Positions 25,437-34,583 of a stretch of DNA of 64,000 nucleotides are shown one piece after another. This DNA comes from Flavobacterium sp. ACN2 (lineage in GTDB: Bacteria; Bacteroidota; Bacteroidia; Flavobacteriales; Flavobacteriaceae): the NCBI RefSeq assembly GCF_002303885.1, contig NZ_MRCM01000003.1, positions 62,001 through 126,000 on the forward strand, in the 5' to 3' direction. The notes under the pieces are model-generated. The model did not search any database and had not been told where the DNA came from. It saw only the letters and a program-made list of their open reading frames with translations. Numbering within the stretch: position 1 is the first letter of the stretch; each line of letters opens with the position of its first letter. The position numbers and the translations under genes were made by a program.

Positions 25437-25781
25437 TTAATTCTCCTCTATTACACCGATACTTTCAATCCCTTCTCTTTTTTGAAGCGCTTTTTCTTTT
25501 TCACCTTTACTTTCTAAAAGCTTATAAACTCCATAGCAAGCCAAAGCGCCAAAAAGCACAAAAAGTATATTCCATCCTGGATTACTAAAGCTGTCATCGT
25601 TTACATTTTCAACGCCGCTGATAAGAACGGATAAAAGTCCAACAACAAACCCAGAAACGAGAGTGCCTCCGTAATAAGACGCTATTCCAATTCCAAAATA
25701 CCCCCATTTGTTCTTATCATATTCAAGAGCCAAATTGGTATATCCTTTCCAAATCCAATAAATAAGTAAAATTCCAATCAT
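25437..25781 (-). CDS. Small integral membrane protein, unknown function
   Basis: 114 residues with three hydrophobic segments: residues 1-20, about 27-56 (YFGIGIASYYGGTLVSGFVVGLLSVLI) and 70-88 (NILFVLFGALACYGVYKLL). A charged C-terminal tail follows (ESKGEKEKALQKREG). I do not recognise a named family. It lies alone between the acyltransferase gene and tyrS, co-oriented with tyrS but about 180 bp downstream of it. Confidence 0.65.
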   Translation of the reverse strand: MIGILLIYWIWKGYTNLALEYDKNKWGYFGIGIASYYGGTLVSGFVVGLLSVLISGVENVNDDSFSNPGWNILFVLFGALACYGVYKLLESKGEKEKALQKREGIESIGVIEEN

Positions 25782-25959
25782 AATCGTTTTGTTAGTTTTT
25801 AGGGAATAAACTTAATAAAAAAAGCTTTACATTTTCATTGTCAACGAATTAAAATAAAAAATCCCAACATTCTTTCTGAACATTGGGATTTATATATTTA
25901 ATTCACAAGATTCTTACAGATTGATTAAAACAATTAACCAATTAAAGAGTTAAACGTTT

Positions 25960-27255
25960 TTAAACAACGCGAATTACAAAATAATTTTTCTTTCCGCTTT
26001 GCAACAACACAAATTGATCGTTAATTAAATCATTTGCCGTTAAGACAAAATCTTCTTTTATTTTTTCTCTATTTACAGAAATTGAGTTTGCTGTCAAAGC
26101 ACGTCTCGCTTCTCCATTTGATTTAAAGAAACCCGTTTTTTCGTTTAAAACCGTGATGATATCCAATCCGTTTTCTAAATCCGTTTTCGTGATTTCAGCT
26201 TGCGGAACTCCGTCAAAAACTTCTAAAAAAGTCGCTTCATCCAATTTCTTCAAATCTTCTGCAGTTGAATTTCCAAACAAAATATTCGAAGCCTGAATTG
26301 CTTTTTCCAACTCTTCTCTATTATGAACAAAAACAGTAATTTCTTCTGCCAATTTCTTTTGTAAAACTCTCAAATGAGGAGCCGCTTTGTGCTCTTCGAT
26401 TAATCCATCGATAGTTTCTTTATCTAAGAAAGTAAAGATTTTAATGTATTTCTCTGCATCAACATCTGTTGTGTTTACCCAAAATTGGTAGAATTTGTAT
26501 ACAGAAGTTTTATCAGCATCCAACCAAACATTTCCTCCTTCAGATTTTCCAAATTTAGATCCGTCTGCTTTTGTAATTAGAGGCGTTGTTAAAGCATAAG
26601 CTTTAGCATTCTCTCCTCCCATTCTACGCACTAATTCTGTTCCTGTGGTAATATTACCCCATTGGTCAGAACCACCCATTTGCAGAATGCAATTATTGTT
26701 TTTATATAAATGATAAAAATCGTAACCTTGAATTAATTGGTATGTAAACTCTGTAAAAGACATTCCCTCACCTTCTCCGCTAAATCTCTTTTTTACAGAA
26801 TCTTTAGCCATCATATAATTTACAGTTATTCTTTTTCCAACTTCACGTGCAAAATCAATAAAAGAGAATTCTTTCATCCAATCGTAGTTATTCACCATTA
26901 CTGGCGCATTTGCTTCGGTTGAATTAAAATCCAAGAAACGAGACAAAACACTTTTGATTCCAGCTACATTTTTAGCCAAAGCTACTTCATCAAGCAAGTT
27001 TCTTTCATCAGATTTACCAGAAGGATCTCCAATCATTCCTGTTGCTCCACCCACTAAAGCAATCGGTCTGTGACCAAAATTCTTTAAGTGAACCAATAAA
27101 ATAATCTGAACCATACTTCCGATGTGCAGTGAATCTGCCGTTGGATCAAAACCGATATAGGCAGTGGTTGCTTCTTTTAGCAATTGTTCTTCCGTTCCAG
27201 GCATACTATCATGGTACAACCCGCGCCATTTTAATTCTTCAACTAGATTCTTCAT
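25960..27255 (-). CDS. tyrS: Tyrosine--tRNA ligase
   Basis: 431 residues from the ATG at 27255; a longer frame adds seven residues that are not part of the family. It charges tRNA-Tyr. The class I motifs are HIG (residues 44-46, LHIGSMVQ) and KFGKS. The tyrosine-binding segment [13 protein letters not shown] and the [11 protein letters not shown] motif are intact, and the C-terminal S4-like RNA-binding domain (about 360-431) is complete. A promoter with both elements precedes it. No T-box is present, as is normal for this phylum. Confidence 0.97.
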   Translation of the reverse strand: MKNLVEELKWRGLYHDSMPGTEEQLLKEATTAYIGFDPTADSLHIGSMVQIILLVHLKNFGHRPIALVGGATGMIGDPSGKSDERNLLDEVALAKNVAGIKSVLSRFLDFNSTEANAPVMVNNYDWMKEFSFIDFAREVGKRITVNYMMAKDSVKKRFSGEGEGMSFTEFTYQLIQGYDFYHLYKNNNCILQMGGSDQWGNITTGTELVRRMGGENAKAYALTTPLITKADGSKFGKSEGGNVWLDADKTSVYKFYQFWVNTTDVDAEKYIKIFTFLDKETIDGLIEEHKAAPHLRVLQKKLAEEITVFVHNREELEKAIQASNILFGNSTAEDLKKLDEATFLEVFDGVPQAEITKTDLENGLDIITVLNEKTGFFKSNGEARRALTANSISVNREKIKEDFVLTANDLINDQFVLLQSGKKNYFVIRVV

Positions 27256-27273
27256 TTTTTTAAATAATTTGCG

Positions 27274-27304
27274 CAAATGTAATCAATGTCAATGGCAATA
27301 TCAA
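27274..27304 (-). promoter_or_regulatory. tyrS promoter
   Basis: Minus strand TTG (27304-27302), 20 bp, then TACATTTG (27281-27274): a full match to TTG-N17-23-TAnnTTTG, 19 bp before the tyrS start codon. Confidence 0.68.
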
Positions 27305-27459
27305 AAAAGTCTGCCACGAAGACACTAAGGCACAAAGTTTTTTATTTCTATAAAATTTAATCATTTAAGCAAAGTGTATATTAAATGCATTTATTTGGAT
27401 ACTTTGTTTTCTAAAAAGAAGACCGGAGTGTATTAAATAAAATCCGTTTACGTAAACAC

Positions 27460-27512
27460 GTAAAGAAGTATTTTGTTTTTTCTTTAGTTTCGCTTCCCAA
27501 AAAACTACCAAA
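27460..27512 (+). repeat. Duplicated upstream region, copy 1
   Basis: The 53 bp before the ATG of the first paralogue are nearly identical to 28792-28845 before the second, including GTAAAGAAGTATTTTG and TTTCTTTAGTTTCGC. The promoter (possibly TAGTTTCG at 27485-27492) was duplicated with the gene. Confidence 0.8.
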
Positions 27513-28748
27513 ATGAGAAAAACCTTTTTAATCCTTCTTTTTCTTTGTTGCACTTTTATCAATGCACAGATTTCTTTTGAAAAAGGATACTTTATTTCCA
27601 ATGACGGAAAAAAAACGGAATGTCTAATAAAAAATTTAGACTGGAAAAACAATCCAACTGATTTCAAATATAAATTCCCAATTGATGGTGATGATTCCAA
27701 AACAGAGACCATTGCAAATGTTCAAGAATTTGGAATCGATAATACTGTAACTTTCAAAAGAGCAAAAGTAAAAATGGATCGTTCCAGCGATGATTTAGGT
27801 AAACTATCAGAAACTGGACAACCCGTATGGGAAGAAAACAACCTCTTTCTTCGGTTGTTAGTTCAAGGAGAAGCAACACTTTATTCATTTAGAGAAGGAA
27901 ATCTTATCCGATATTTTTATGAAACAAAAAGCACTCCATTAGAACAGCTTGTACACTTAAGATATATCTTAACAAAAGATGGTAAATCAACAGGAGATTT
28001 AAAAGAAAACAATTACTACAAACAACAATTAAATAACAATGTAAGATCAGCAAATACAACTGACAGCGATATTGAAAATATAAAATATAAAAAATCTGAC
28101 CTTACAAGATACTTCCTAAAATACAATAATACCGACAACAAAACAAAAAACGGTGTACTATCAAAAACAAGTGAGGATCATTTTCTTTTAAAAATAACAC
28201 CTGGAATTAGCTTTATCTCAGGGTCTATGAATGATGGAGACACGCCTTTAAAAGATGTAAATTTAGACAGCAAGAGTAGTTTCAAGATAGGTTTGGAAGC
28301 AGAATATCTCCTGCCTTATAATAAAAACAAATGGAGCCTATTTTTGAACCCAGTTTACCAAAATTATCAAACCAGCAAACAATATAGCCGACCAGGTCCT
28401 TTTACAGGATCTCCTGCAACAACTCGAAATATAGACGTTAAATACACTAGTATACAAGTGCCTATAGGATTACGCTATTATTTCCTAATCAATAGTAATT
28501 CAAAAGTTTTTATAAATGCTGCTTATTCTTTTGATATAAATGGCAAAGCAAGTTTATCTTTTGATAAAAATGTAGAACTTGAAAGCAAATCAGGATCCAA
28601 TTTTGCTTTTGGAGCAGGTTATAACTTTAAAAATAAATTTAGTGCTGAAATTAGAACAAACACTAAAAAACAATTATTAGGCGATTTCAATACTATTTCT
28701 CTTGAGTATAAAGCAATTGATTTGGTTTTTGCTTATTCTATTTTCTAA
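27513..28748 (+). CDS. Outer-membrane beta-barrel protein, tandem paralogue 1
   Basis: 411 residues. A signal peptide (TFLILLFLCCTFINAQ) is followed by a conserved N-terminal module (FEKGYFISNDGKKTECLIKNLDW...TIANVQEFGI) of about 180 residues. The C-terminal half has the pattern of an 8-stranded porin-like barrel (GISFISGSMND, FKIGLEAEYLLPYNKNKWSLFLNP, NFAFGAGYNFKNKF, IDLVFAYSIF). The function is unknown. Some database entries for this kind of protein carry misleading names. It forms a head-to-tail pair with the next gene, of identical length, and each copy has its own upstream region. Confidence 0.75.
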   Translation: MRKTFLILLFLCCTFINAQISFEKGYFISNDGKKTECLIKNLDWKNNPTDFKYKFPIDGDDSKTETIANVQEFGIDNTVTFKRAKVKMDRSSDDLGKLSETGQPVWEENNLFLRLLVQGEATLYSFREGNLIRYFYETKSTPLEQLVHLRYILTKDGKSTGDLKENNYYKQQLNNNVRSANTTDSDIENIKYKKSDLTRYFLKYNNTDNKTKNGVLSKTSEDHFLLKITPGISFISGSMNDGDTPLKDVNLDSKSSFKIGLEAEYLLPYNKNKWSLFLNPVYQNYQTSKQYSRPGPFTGSPATTRNIDVKYTSIQVPIGLRYYFLINSNSKVFINAAYSFDINGKASLSFDKNVELESKSGSNFAFGAGYNFKNKFSAEIRTNTKKQLLGDFNTISLEYKAIDLVFAYSIF

Positions 28749-28791
28749 TACACATCCGGAACATGTTAAATAAATCAATTTACGGAAACCC

Positions 28792-28845
28792 GTAAAGAAG
28801 TATTTTGTTTTTTCTTTAGTTTCGCCTCCCAAAAAAACTACAATA
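28792..28845 (+). repeat. Duplicated upstream region, copy 2
   Basis: Copy of 27460-27512 with a few substitutions, placed directly before the ATG of the second paralogue. Confidence 0.8.
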
Positions 28846-30081
28846 ATGAAAAAAACTTTTTTACTTATTCTTTTTCTTTGTTGCACTTTCATCAATGCAC
28901 AGGTTACTTTTGAAAAAGGATACTTTATTTCCAACAATGGAAATCGAACAGAATGTTTAATCCGAAACTTAGACTGGAAAGACAACCCAACCGATTTTAG
29001 ATACAAAATAGATCCAAATGACAAGGACTATGTAACCGAAACTATTGCAAACGTTTCTGAATTTGGAATTGGAAACAGTATTGCCTTCAAAAGAGCAAAA
29101 GTAAAGATAGATCGTTCAACTGATGACTTATCTAAAATATCACAAACAGGAAAACCAGTTTGGGAAGAAAGCACACTTTTTCTTCGCGTTTTAGTTACGG
29201 GCGAAGCGTCATTGTATTCTTATAGAGAAGCCAATCTTTTCAGATACTTTTATGAAACAAAAGAAGTGCCTCTTGAACAGCTTGTGTACCTTAGATACAT
29301 TGAAACACAAAATGAAAACGCTAGCAAAAATATTAAGGAGAACACTTATTATAAGCAACAGTTAAATCTAAATGTAAGATCGTCAAACATTACTGAGAAC
29401 GATATTAAAAACTTGTCTTACACAAAATCTGATTTGACGAAATATTTTATAAAATTCAACAATATTTCTCCTGCTACGGAAACTAAGAAAACATCGGCTG
29501 ATGGAGAGAAAAACATTTTCCATATTAAAATTACTCCTGGAATAAGCTTAATTTCTTTATCCATGGACAGCAAAAGTCTTCCGTACCGCAATATAAAATT
29601 AGACAATAAAACCAATTTTAAAATCGGTCTTGAAGCAGAATATATTCTTCCATTCAACAAAAATAAATGGAGCGTATTTTTAAATCCGACATACCAGAAG
29701 TACAAAAATGAAAAAAGCTATAGCATTCCCGGTCTTTTCCCTACATCTCCTTTAGAGGAACATGAAGTAGATGTAGAATACAGCGGAATACAGATTCCGA
29801 TGGGAATTCGTCACTACCTTTTCTTGAACAAAAGTTCAAAATTCTTTATCAACGCAGGATTTACTTTCGATGCGGGCAAAAGCAAAGTTGTCTATGATAA
29901 AGATAGAGTTAGCGAAAGTACAGCGGGATCTAATCTAGCCTTTGGTTTTGGATATAACTTTAAAGATAAATTTGGTGTGGAAGCAAGATTAAATACCAAA
30001 AAAAATCTAATGAACGAGTATAGCGATCTTGCTGCAAACTATGGCTCTGTTGACTTTATCTTTTCATACACGATTTTTTAA
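28846..30081 (+). CDS. Outer-membrane beta-barrel protein, tandem paralogue 2
   Basis: 411 residues, the same length and layout as its neighbour: signal peptide (FLLILFLCCTFINAQ), FEKGYFISNNGNRTECLIRNLDW module, then a barrel ending YGSVDFIFSYTIF. The N-terminal module is the best conserved part. The loops of the barrel differ most (for example SYSIPGLFPTSPLEEHE against QYSRPGPFTGSPATTRN), as expected if the surface loops diverged after duplication. The pair spans about 2.6 kb with a repeat unit of 1333 bp. Confidence 0.75.
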   Translation: MKKTFLLILFLCCTFINAQVTFEKGYFISNNGNRTECLIRNLDWKDNPTDFRYKIDPNDKDYVTETIANVSEFGIGNSIAFKRAKVKIDRSTDDLSKISQTGKPVWEESTLFLRVLVTGEASLYSYREANLFRYFYETKEVPLEQLVYLRYIETQNENASKNIKENTYYKQQLNLNVRSSNITENDIKNLSYTKSDLTKYFIKFNNISPATETKKTSADGEKNIFHIKITPGISLISLSMDSKSLPYRNIKLDNKTNFKIGLEAEYILPFNKNKWSVFLNPTYQKYKNEKSYSIPGLFPTSPLEEHEVDVEYSGIQIPMGIRHYLFLNKSSKFFINAGFTFDAGKSKVVYDKDRVSESTAGSNLAFGFGYNFKDKFGVEARLNTKKNLMNEYSDLAANYGSVDFIFSYTIF

Positions 30082-30207
30082 GCCAATTTTTTTCACGACT
30101 TAATAATTAAACAGTTTACAGAAATTAATGATTTCTATAAACTGTTTTTTTTATCTAATTTTATTAACAACTCCCTTTGTAACCAAACCTCATTTATACA
30201 AAAGTAC

Positions 30208-30215
30208 TATCTTTA
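30208..30215 (+). promoter_or_regulatory. Probable -7 element (TATCTTTA) of the SDR gene
   Basis: One base from TATCTTTG. It ends 4 bp before the ATG at 30220, so the transcript would begin at or next to the start codon. Confidence 0.4.
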
Positions 30216-30219
30216 CAAC

Positions 30220-31221
30220 ATGATATTAGTAACTGGAGGAACTGGTTTAGTAGGCGCACATTTATTGCTTCATTTAATTGAAAATGGAGAAAATGTTCGG
30301 GCAATTTACAGAACCCAAAACAACATTCAGAAAACAAAATCGGTTTTTGATTTTTATAAAAAAGCAGATTTGTTTGAAAAAATCAATTGGCTTGAAGCTG
30401 ATATTCTAGACATACCTTCCCTTGAAACTGCTTTTATCGATATTAGACAAGTATATCACTGCGCAGCATTTATTTCGTTTGAACCCAAAGACGAAGAAAT
30501 CCTTAGAAAAACCAATATCGAAGGAACTGCCAATATGGTTAATTTTGCCATTGCCAAAGAAGTAGAAAAATTTTGCTACATCAGTTCGATTGCCGCTTTA
30601 GGCGATATTGCTCCTCACGAAACACACATTACCGAAGAAACAGATTGGAATCCTGAAAAACCGCACAGCGATTACGCCATTTCTAAATATGGTGCCGAAA
30701 TGGAAGTTTGGCGAGGGCATCAAGAAGGCTTAAATGTTATTATTGTAAATCCAGGAGTTATTTTAGGACCGCCAAAAATGATGGATATTTTTGATGAAGG
30801 CAGTAGTGAAATTTATCGAAAAGTTTCAAAAGGACTTCCATTCTACACACTTGGAAGCACTGGTTTTATCTCGGTTGACGATGTTGCAAAAATAAGTTTT
30901 GAATTGATGAAAAGCGAAATAAAAAACGAACGTTTCACGCTCATCTCAGACAATATTGTTTTTAAAGATCTTTTAGACACCGTTTCTGATGCTTTAAAAG
31001 TAAAAAGACCACACATTCATGCAAAGCCTTTTCTAATGAATTTCTTGTGGATTACTGATGGGCTATTTTCTGCTTTATTCTTTAGAAAAAGAAGCATTAC
31101 AAAAGCAACAGCAAAAGCTTCATACTCAAAAAATCTGTATAGCAATGAAAAAATAAAAACCGCTCTAGGAACGGTTTTTACTAATATTCATCAATATATT
31201 AAAGACAGCTCTAAACTATAG
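30220..31221 (+). CDS. NAD(P)-dependent epimerase/dehydratase (extended SDR)
   Basis: 333 residues. The N-terminal nucleotide-binding motif is VTGGTGLVGAHLL, and the catalytic triad residues are seen in SSIAALGD and YAISKYGAE (YxxxK). The NPGVILGPP segment is typical of dihydroflavonol-reductase-like extended SDRs. The substrate is unknown. Its last 6 bp overlap the end of the convergent DUF4296 gene. Its promoter element is so near the ATG that the message may be leaderless. Confidence 0.85.
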   Translation: MILVTGGTGLVGAHLLLHLIENGENVRAIYRTQNNIQKTKSVFDFYKKADLFEKINWLEADILDIPSLETAFIDIRQVYHCAAFISFEPKDEEILRKTNIEGTANMVNFAIAKEVEKFCYISSIAALGDIAPHETHITEETDWNPEKPHSDYAISKYGAEMEVWRGHQEGLNVIIVNPGVILGPPKMMDIFDEGSSEIYRKVSKGLPFYTLGSTGFISVDDVAKISFELMKSEIKNERFTLISDNIVFKDLLDTVSDALKVKRPHIHAKPFLMNFLWITDGLFSALFFRKRSITKATAKASYSKNLYSNEKIKTALGTVFTNIHQYIKDSSKL

Positions 31222-31707
31222 TCGTTTTTTTCTTCTGTCTTGCATTTGCATGTGAGCTCTTTTTATAGAATCGATATTAACCTTAGGATTTACTTTCTTC
31301 ACCGAATCTATTGAAACTTCTTGAGCTTTCTTTTTAATTTCCTTAGCTGCTTTTTTCTCATCAATTTTAGCTAAAGAATCTGCCGCTCGCTGGTTTACAG
31401 AAATCCTTTTGTTCACTTGATCAAACATGTCTTTATAATTCTCATAATCTGAAGCATAATACATGTTGTTTTGAGCAAATTGAAGACTATCTACTTTGTA
31501 TTTTTTCAAAATAAATTTCGTCGGATCATTTTCTATAGAATCTAAAGACAATGGTTTCTGATATCTCATTGCTTCCAAAAGAGATAAATCATACATAATA
31601 TCAATCATTTTATCTTTCTCAATAAGCTTTGCAGGCTGTTTTACAACATCCTTTTTACAGCTTATAGAAAGAAATATAACCAATATTATTACTATAAAAT
31701 TCTTCAT
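31216..31707 (-). CDS. DUF4296 lipoprotein
   Basis: 163 residues with a lipoprotein signal (VIILVIFLSISCKKD). The DUF4296 core is MIDIMYDLSLLEAMRY...KKYKVDSLQFAQNNMYYASDYENYKDMFDQV, which covers residues 30-112. The C-terminal third is a charged helix (AKIDEKKAAKEIKKKAQE). The function is unknown. It is the last gene of the three-gene operon GT2 - dihydroorotase - DUF4296, with spacers of 9-10 bp, an arrangement that recurs in flavobacteria. Confidence 0.85.
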   Translation of the reverse strand: MKNFIVIILVIFLSISCKKDVVKQPAKLIEKDKMIDIMYDLSLLEAMRYQKPLSLDSIENDPTKFILKKYKVDSLQFAQNNMYYASDYENYKDMFDQVNKRISVNQRAADSLAKIDEKKAAKEIKKKAQEVSIDSVKKVNPKVNIDSIKRAHMQMQDRRKKRL

Positions 31708-31716
31708 AGTTGCTTT

Positions 31717-33057
31717 TTATCTGTCAAACAATAATCTTTTACCTGCTTTGGTATCTTTTACTTTAAAGTTATTATAAACCAATTCACCGTTTACAAAAGT
31801 ATGTGTGATTCTAGATTTAAAAGTAAAACCTTCAAATGGAGACCATCCGCATTTGTATAAAATGTTTTCTGGTTTCACGCTCCAAGGCAAACTTGGATTT
31901 ACGATTACCAAATCGGCGTGGTATCCTTCTTTAATAAAACCTCTTTTTTCAATTTTAAAAATCTTAGCTGGATTGTGGCACATTTTCTCCACAATTTTCT
32001 CCACGCTAATTTTTCCTTGATGATGTGCTTCAAACATTGCTACAACTGCATGCTGAACAAGCGGTCCCCCAGAAGGCGCATTCAAATAAGACTGCTGTTT
32101 TTCTTTTTTTGTATGAGGAGCGTGATCTGTCGCAATTACATCAATTCTTCCGTCGTTTAAGGCTTTCCAAAGTTCTGCACGATCTTCGGCAGTTTTAACC
32201 GCAGGATTCCATTTAATGAAATTTCCTTTTGTTTTATAGTCTTCGTCAGTAAACCAAAGATGGTGCACACAAACCTCAGCGGTAATTTTTTTATCTTCTA
32301 ATGGAATTTTATTAGTAAACAATTCCATTTCTTTCGCAGTTGATAGATGGAAAATATGCAATCTTGCTCCAGTTCTTTTAGCCAAAGCTACTGCTTTTGA
32401 AGAAGAAATGTAACAGGCCTCTGCACTTCTAATTAAATTATGTGCCGTAACTGGAACATCGTCTCCATATTGCTCTTTAAAAGCAGCAAGATTATTTTTA
32501 ATCGTAGTCTCGTCCTCACAATGAACTGCAATTAACATTGGAGTGCTTGAAAAAATCTTTTCTAAAACAGCTTCATTATCCACCAACATATTCCCTGTAG
32601 ATGAACCTAAGAAAATTTTAATCCCAGCAACATTTTTTGGATTTGTTTTTAAAACTTCTTCCAAGTTATCATTTGTTGCTCCCATCATAAACGAGTAATT
32701 CGCAAATGATTTTTGAGAAGCAATTTGGTATTTATCTTCTAAAATTTCCTGAGTAACCGCATTCGGAACTGTATTAGGCTGTTCGATAAAAGAAGTAATT
32801 CCTCCCGCAACAGCAGCACGAGATTCCGATTCGATATCTCCTTTATGTGTTAAACCTGGTTCTCTAAAATGCACTTGATCGTCTATCGCGCCAGGCATTA
32901 AATAATTTCCTTCAGCATCGATTACAATACAATCTGAAGTTTTTAATGAAATGCTGTCTGCAATTTCAACAATCAGATCATTTTCAATTAAAACATCACC
33001 TTCAACAATTGTCCCTTCGTTTACAATTTTGGCATTCTTTATTAAAATCCTGTTCAT
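31717..33057 (-). CDS. pyrC: Dihydroorotase
   Basis: 446 residues. It cyclises carbamoyl-aspartate to dihydroorotate in pyrimidine synthesis. The amidohydrolase fold is clear: DDQVHFREPG (59-68), the metal-bridging lysine in GIKIFLGSS, histidines in VHCEDE and HIFHLSTAKE, and the metal Asp in ATDHAPHT. The first metal histidine of the usual HxH motif is Gln61 here (Q-V-H63). From memory the same QVHF form occurs in other Bacteroidota, so it is likely a lineage feature and not loss of function. It is the middle gene of an operon. Confidence 0.9.
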   Translation of the reverse strand: MNRILIKNAKIVNEGTIVEGDVLIENDLIVEIADSISLKTSDCIVIDAEGNYLMPGAIDDQVHFREPGLTHKGDIESESRAAVAGGITSFIEQPNTVPNAVTQEILEDKYQIASQKSFANYSFMMGATNDNLEEVLKTNPKNVAGIKIFLGSSTGNMLVDNEAVLEKIFSSTPMLIAVHCEDETTIKNNLAAFKEQYGDDVPVTAHNLIRSAEACYISSSKAVALAKRTGARLHIFHLSTAKEMELFTNKIPLEDKKITAEVCVHHLWFTDEDYKTKGNFIKWNPAVKTAEDRAELWKALNDGRIDVIATDHAPHTKKEKQQSYLNAPSGGPLVQHAVVAMFEAHHQGKISVEKIVEKMCHNPAKIFKIEKRGFIKEGYHADLVIVNPSLPWSVKPENILYKCGWSPFEGFTFKSRITHTFVNGELVYNNFKVKDTKAGKRLLFDR

Positions 33058-33067
33058 TTTGGTTGGT

Positions 33068-33793
33068 TTATAATGAATTGACTAATTTTCTTATTCTAAG
33101 TGAAATTACTCCAAGTATCGCTTCTTTAATAATGGCATTGCTCATTTTAGAAACTCCTTTTGTTCGGTCTGTAAAAATAATTGGGACTTCGGTAATTTGA
33201 AATTTAGCACAATAAGTTCTGTACTTCATCTCGATTTGAAACGCATATCCGACAAATTTTATTTTGTTAAGATTAATTTTTTCCAAAACTTCTCTTTTAT
33301 AACAAACAAAACCTGCAGTAGCATCATGAATTTTCATTCCGGTGATAAATTTCACATAAACAGATGCAAAGTAAGACATCAAAACTCGGCTAAGAGGCCA
33401 GTTTACCACATTTACACCCGTTACATAACGAGATCCAATTGCAAGATCTGCTCCGCCAAAATGACAAGCATCATATAATTTTTCTAAATCATTTGGGTTA
33501 TGCGAAAAATCGGCATCCATCTCAAAAATAAATTGATAATCGCGCTCCAAAGCCCATTTAAAGCCATGAACATACGCAGTTCCTAATCCAGACTTTTTTG
33601 TTCTTTGTTCTAAAAAAAGTTTTCCTGGAAATTCTTCCTGTAAAGCGATCACTTTTTTAGCAGTATGATCTGGAGAATTATCATCAATAATCAGCAGATG
33701 AAAAGATTTATGCTGCGAAAGTACAGCTCTTACTATACTTTCTATGTTTTCAATTTCGTTATAAGTGGGAATTATGACAATACTATCATTCAT
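33068..33793 (-). CDS. Polyprenol monophosphomannose synthase-like GT2 glycosyltransferase
   Basis: 241 residues. A Dpm1-type GT2 domain without the membrane C-terminus of some homologues. Motifs: IPTYNEIENIESIV, the nucleotide-binding DDNSPD, and DADFSHNP for the metal-binding DxD. SRYVTGVNVVNWPLSR and AGFVCYKREVLEKI are typical of dolichol/polyprenol phosphate mannosyltransferases. It should transfer mannose from GDP-mannose to a polyprenyl phosphate at the cytosolic membrane face. It is the first gene of the operon with dihydroorotase and DUF4296, which is a conserved order and not a sign of shared pathway. Confidence 0.88.
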   Translation of the reverse strand: MNDSIVIIPTYNEIENIESIVRAVLSQHKSFHLLIIDDNSPDHTAKKVIALQEEFPGKLFLEQRTKKSGLGTAYVHGFKWALERDYQFIFEMDADFSHNPNDLEKLYDACHFGGADLAIGSRYVTGVNVVNWPLSRVLMSYFASVYVKFITGMKIHDATAGFVCYKREVLEKINLNKIKFVGYAFQIEMKYRTYCAKFQITEVPIIFTDRTKGVSKMSNAIIKEAILGVISLRIRKLVNSL

Positions 33794-33815
33794 TTTTTTC
33801 TCGGTAATTTCATCG

Positions 33816-33823
33816 CAAAAGTA
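33816..33823 (-). promoter_or_regulatory. -7 element of the GT2-pyrC-DUF4296 operon
   Basis: Minus strand TACTTTTG fits TAnnTTTG, 23 bp before the start codon at 33793. No TTG at the right spacing. Confidence 0.5.
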
Positions 33824-33885
33824 AACTTTTTATAGCATTTGATTCATAATAAATATATAATAAAAGTATTGCATCAAAAAATTAC

Positions 33886-33893
33886 TAATTTTG
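33886..33893 (+). promoter_or_regulatory. -7 element of the DUF4271 gene
   Basis: TAATTTTG matches TAnnTTTG and ends 7 bp before the ATG at 33901, so the leader is extremely short. Confidence 0.5.
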
Positions 33894-33900
33894 TATCGCT

Positions 33901-34569
33901 ATGATTGAACAACTTCATCCTCGAATAATCGAAAACAAGGACTGGGCAACACTTTTATTTGTGGTGACCTTTGCCGTTGTTGCCATGACAAAATCTGCTT
34001 ACGAAACAAGATTTAGTGAGTTTAGTAAACTTATTTTTTCTGATAAATACGCTAAAATTTATCGCGACAACAGCCACATGAAAAACAGCTTTACGGTTGG
34101 TTTATTTTTTGTACAAATTGTATCGTTTGCCTTTTTTATTCTGCTTACCATGAATGCTTTTGGTTACGCTTCAAAAACCGACTGGGTTCTATTTATTCAG
34201 ATTGCCACTTTTTTGCTTTATTTCATTTTAGGAAAGTATTTAATCGAAAAAATTGTAGCTGCTTCATTCAATATTGACGATTTTGTAGAGCTATTTAACC
34301 TACAAAAAGTAACTTACAGGACTTATATTGGCGTTTTAATCCTTCCAATCAATGCTATTTTGTTCTATTACAACAATATTCCGCAGATTATTCCGCTAGC
34401 AATCATAGGTATTTCGCTGTGTATTAGTGTATACTCTTACTTTATTTCAATTAAAACGTATCAAAACGTAATAATCGGTAAGTTATTTTATTTTATTTTG
34501 TATCTTTGCGCTCTTGAAATAGCCCCTTATTATTTTCTCTATTATTGGATAGCAAAAGGGAGTGCTTAG
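33901..34569 (+). CDS. DUF4271 membrane protein
   Basis: 222 residues. After an N-terminal segment (MIEQLHPRIIENKDWATLLFV) about six to seven membrane helices fill the protein, with a short soluble loop containing KYLIEKIVAASFNIDDFVELFNLQKVTYRTYIG. This pattern matches DUF4271, found across Bacteroidota. Its function is unknown. The hemD gene starts 14 bp after its stop, and a second promoter element for hemD lies inside its last codons, so the pair is linked but can be expressed apart. Confidence 0.87.
   Translation: MIEQLHPRIIENKDWATLLFVVTFAVVAMTKSAYETRFSEFSKLIFSDKYAKIYRDNSHMKNSFTVGLFFVQIVSFAFFILLTMNAFGYASKTDWVLFIQIATFLLYFILGKYLIEKIVAASFNIDDFVELFNLQKVTYRTYIGVLILPINAILFYYNNIPQIIPLAIIGISLCISVYSYFISIKTYQNVIIGKLFYFILYLCALEIAPYYFLYYWIAKGSA
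34501..34508 (+). promoter_or_regulatory. Internal promoter element upstream of hemD
   Basis: TATCTTTG, an exact match, lies within the DUF4271 coding sequence 75 bp before the hemD start. No clear -33 TTG. Confidence 0.4.
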
Positions 34570-34583
34570 TAAATATTTATAAT

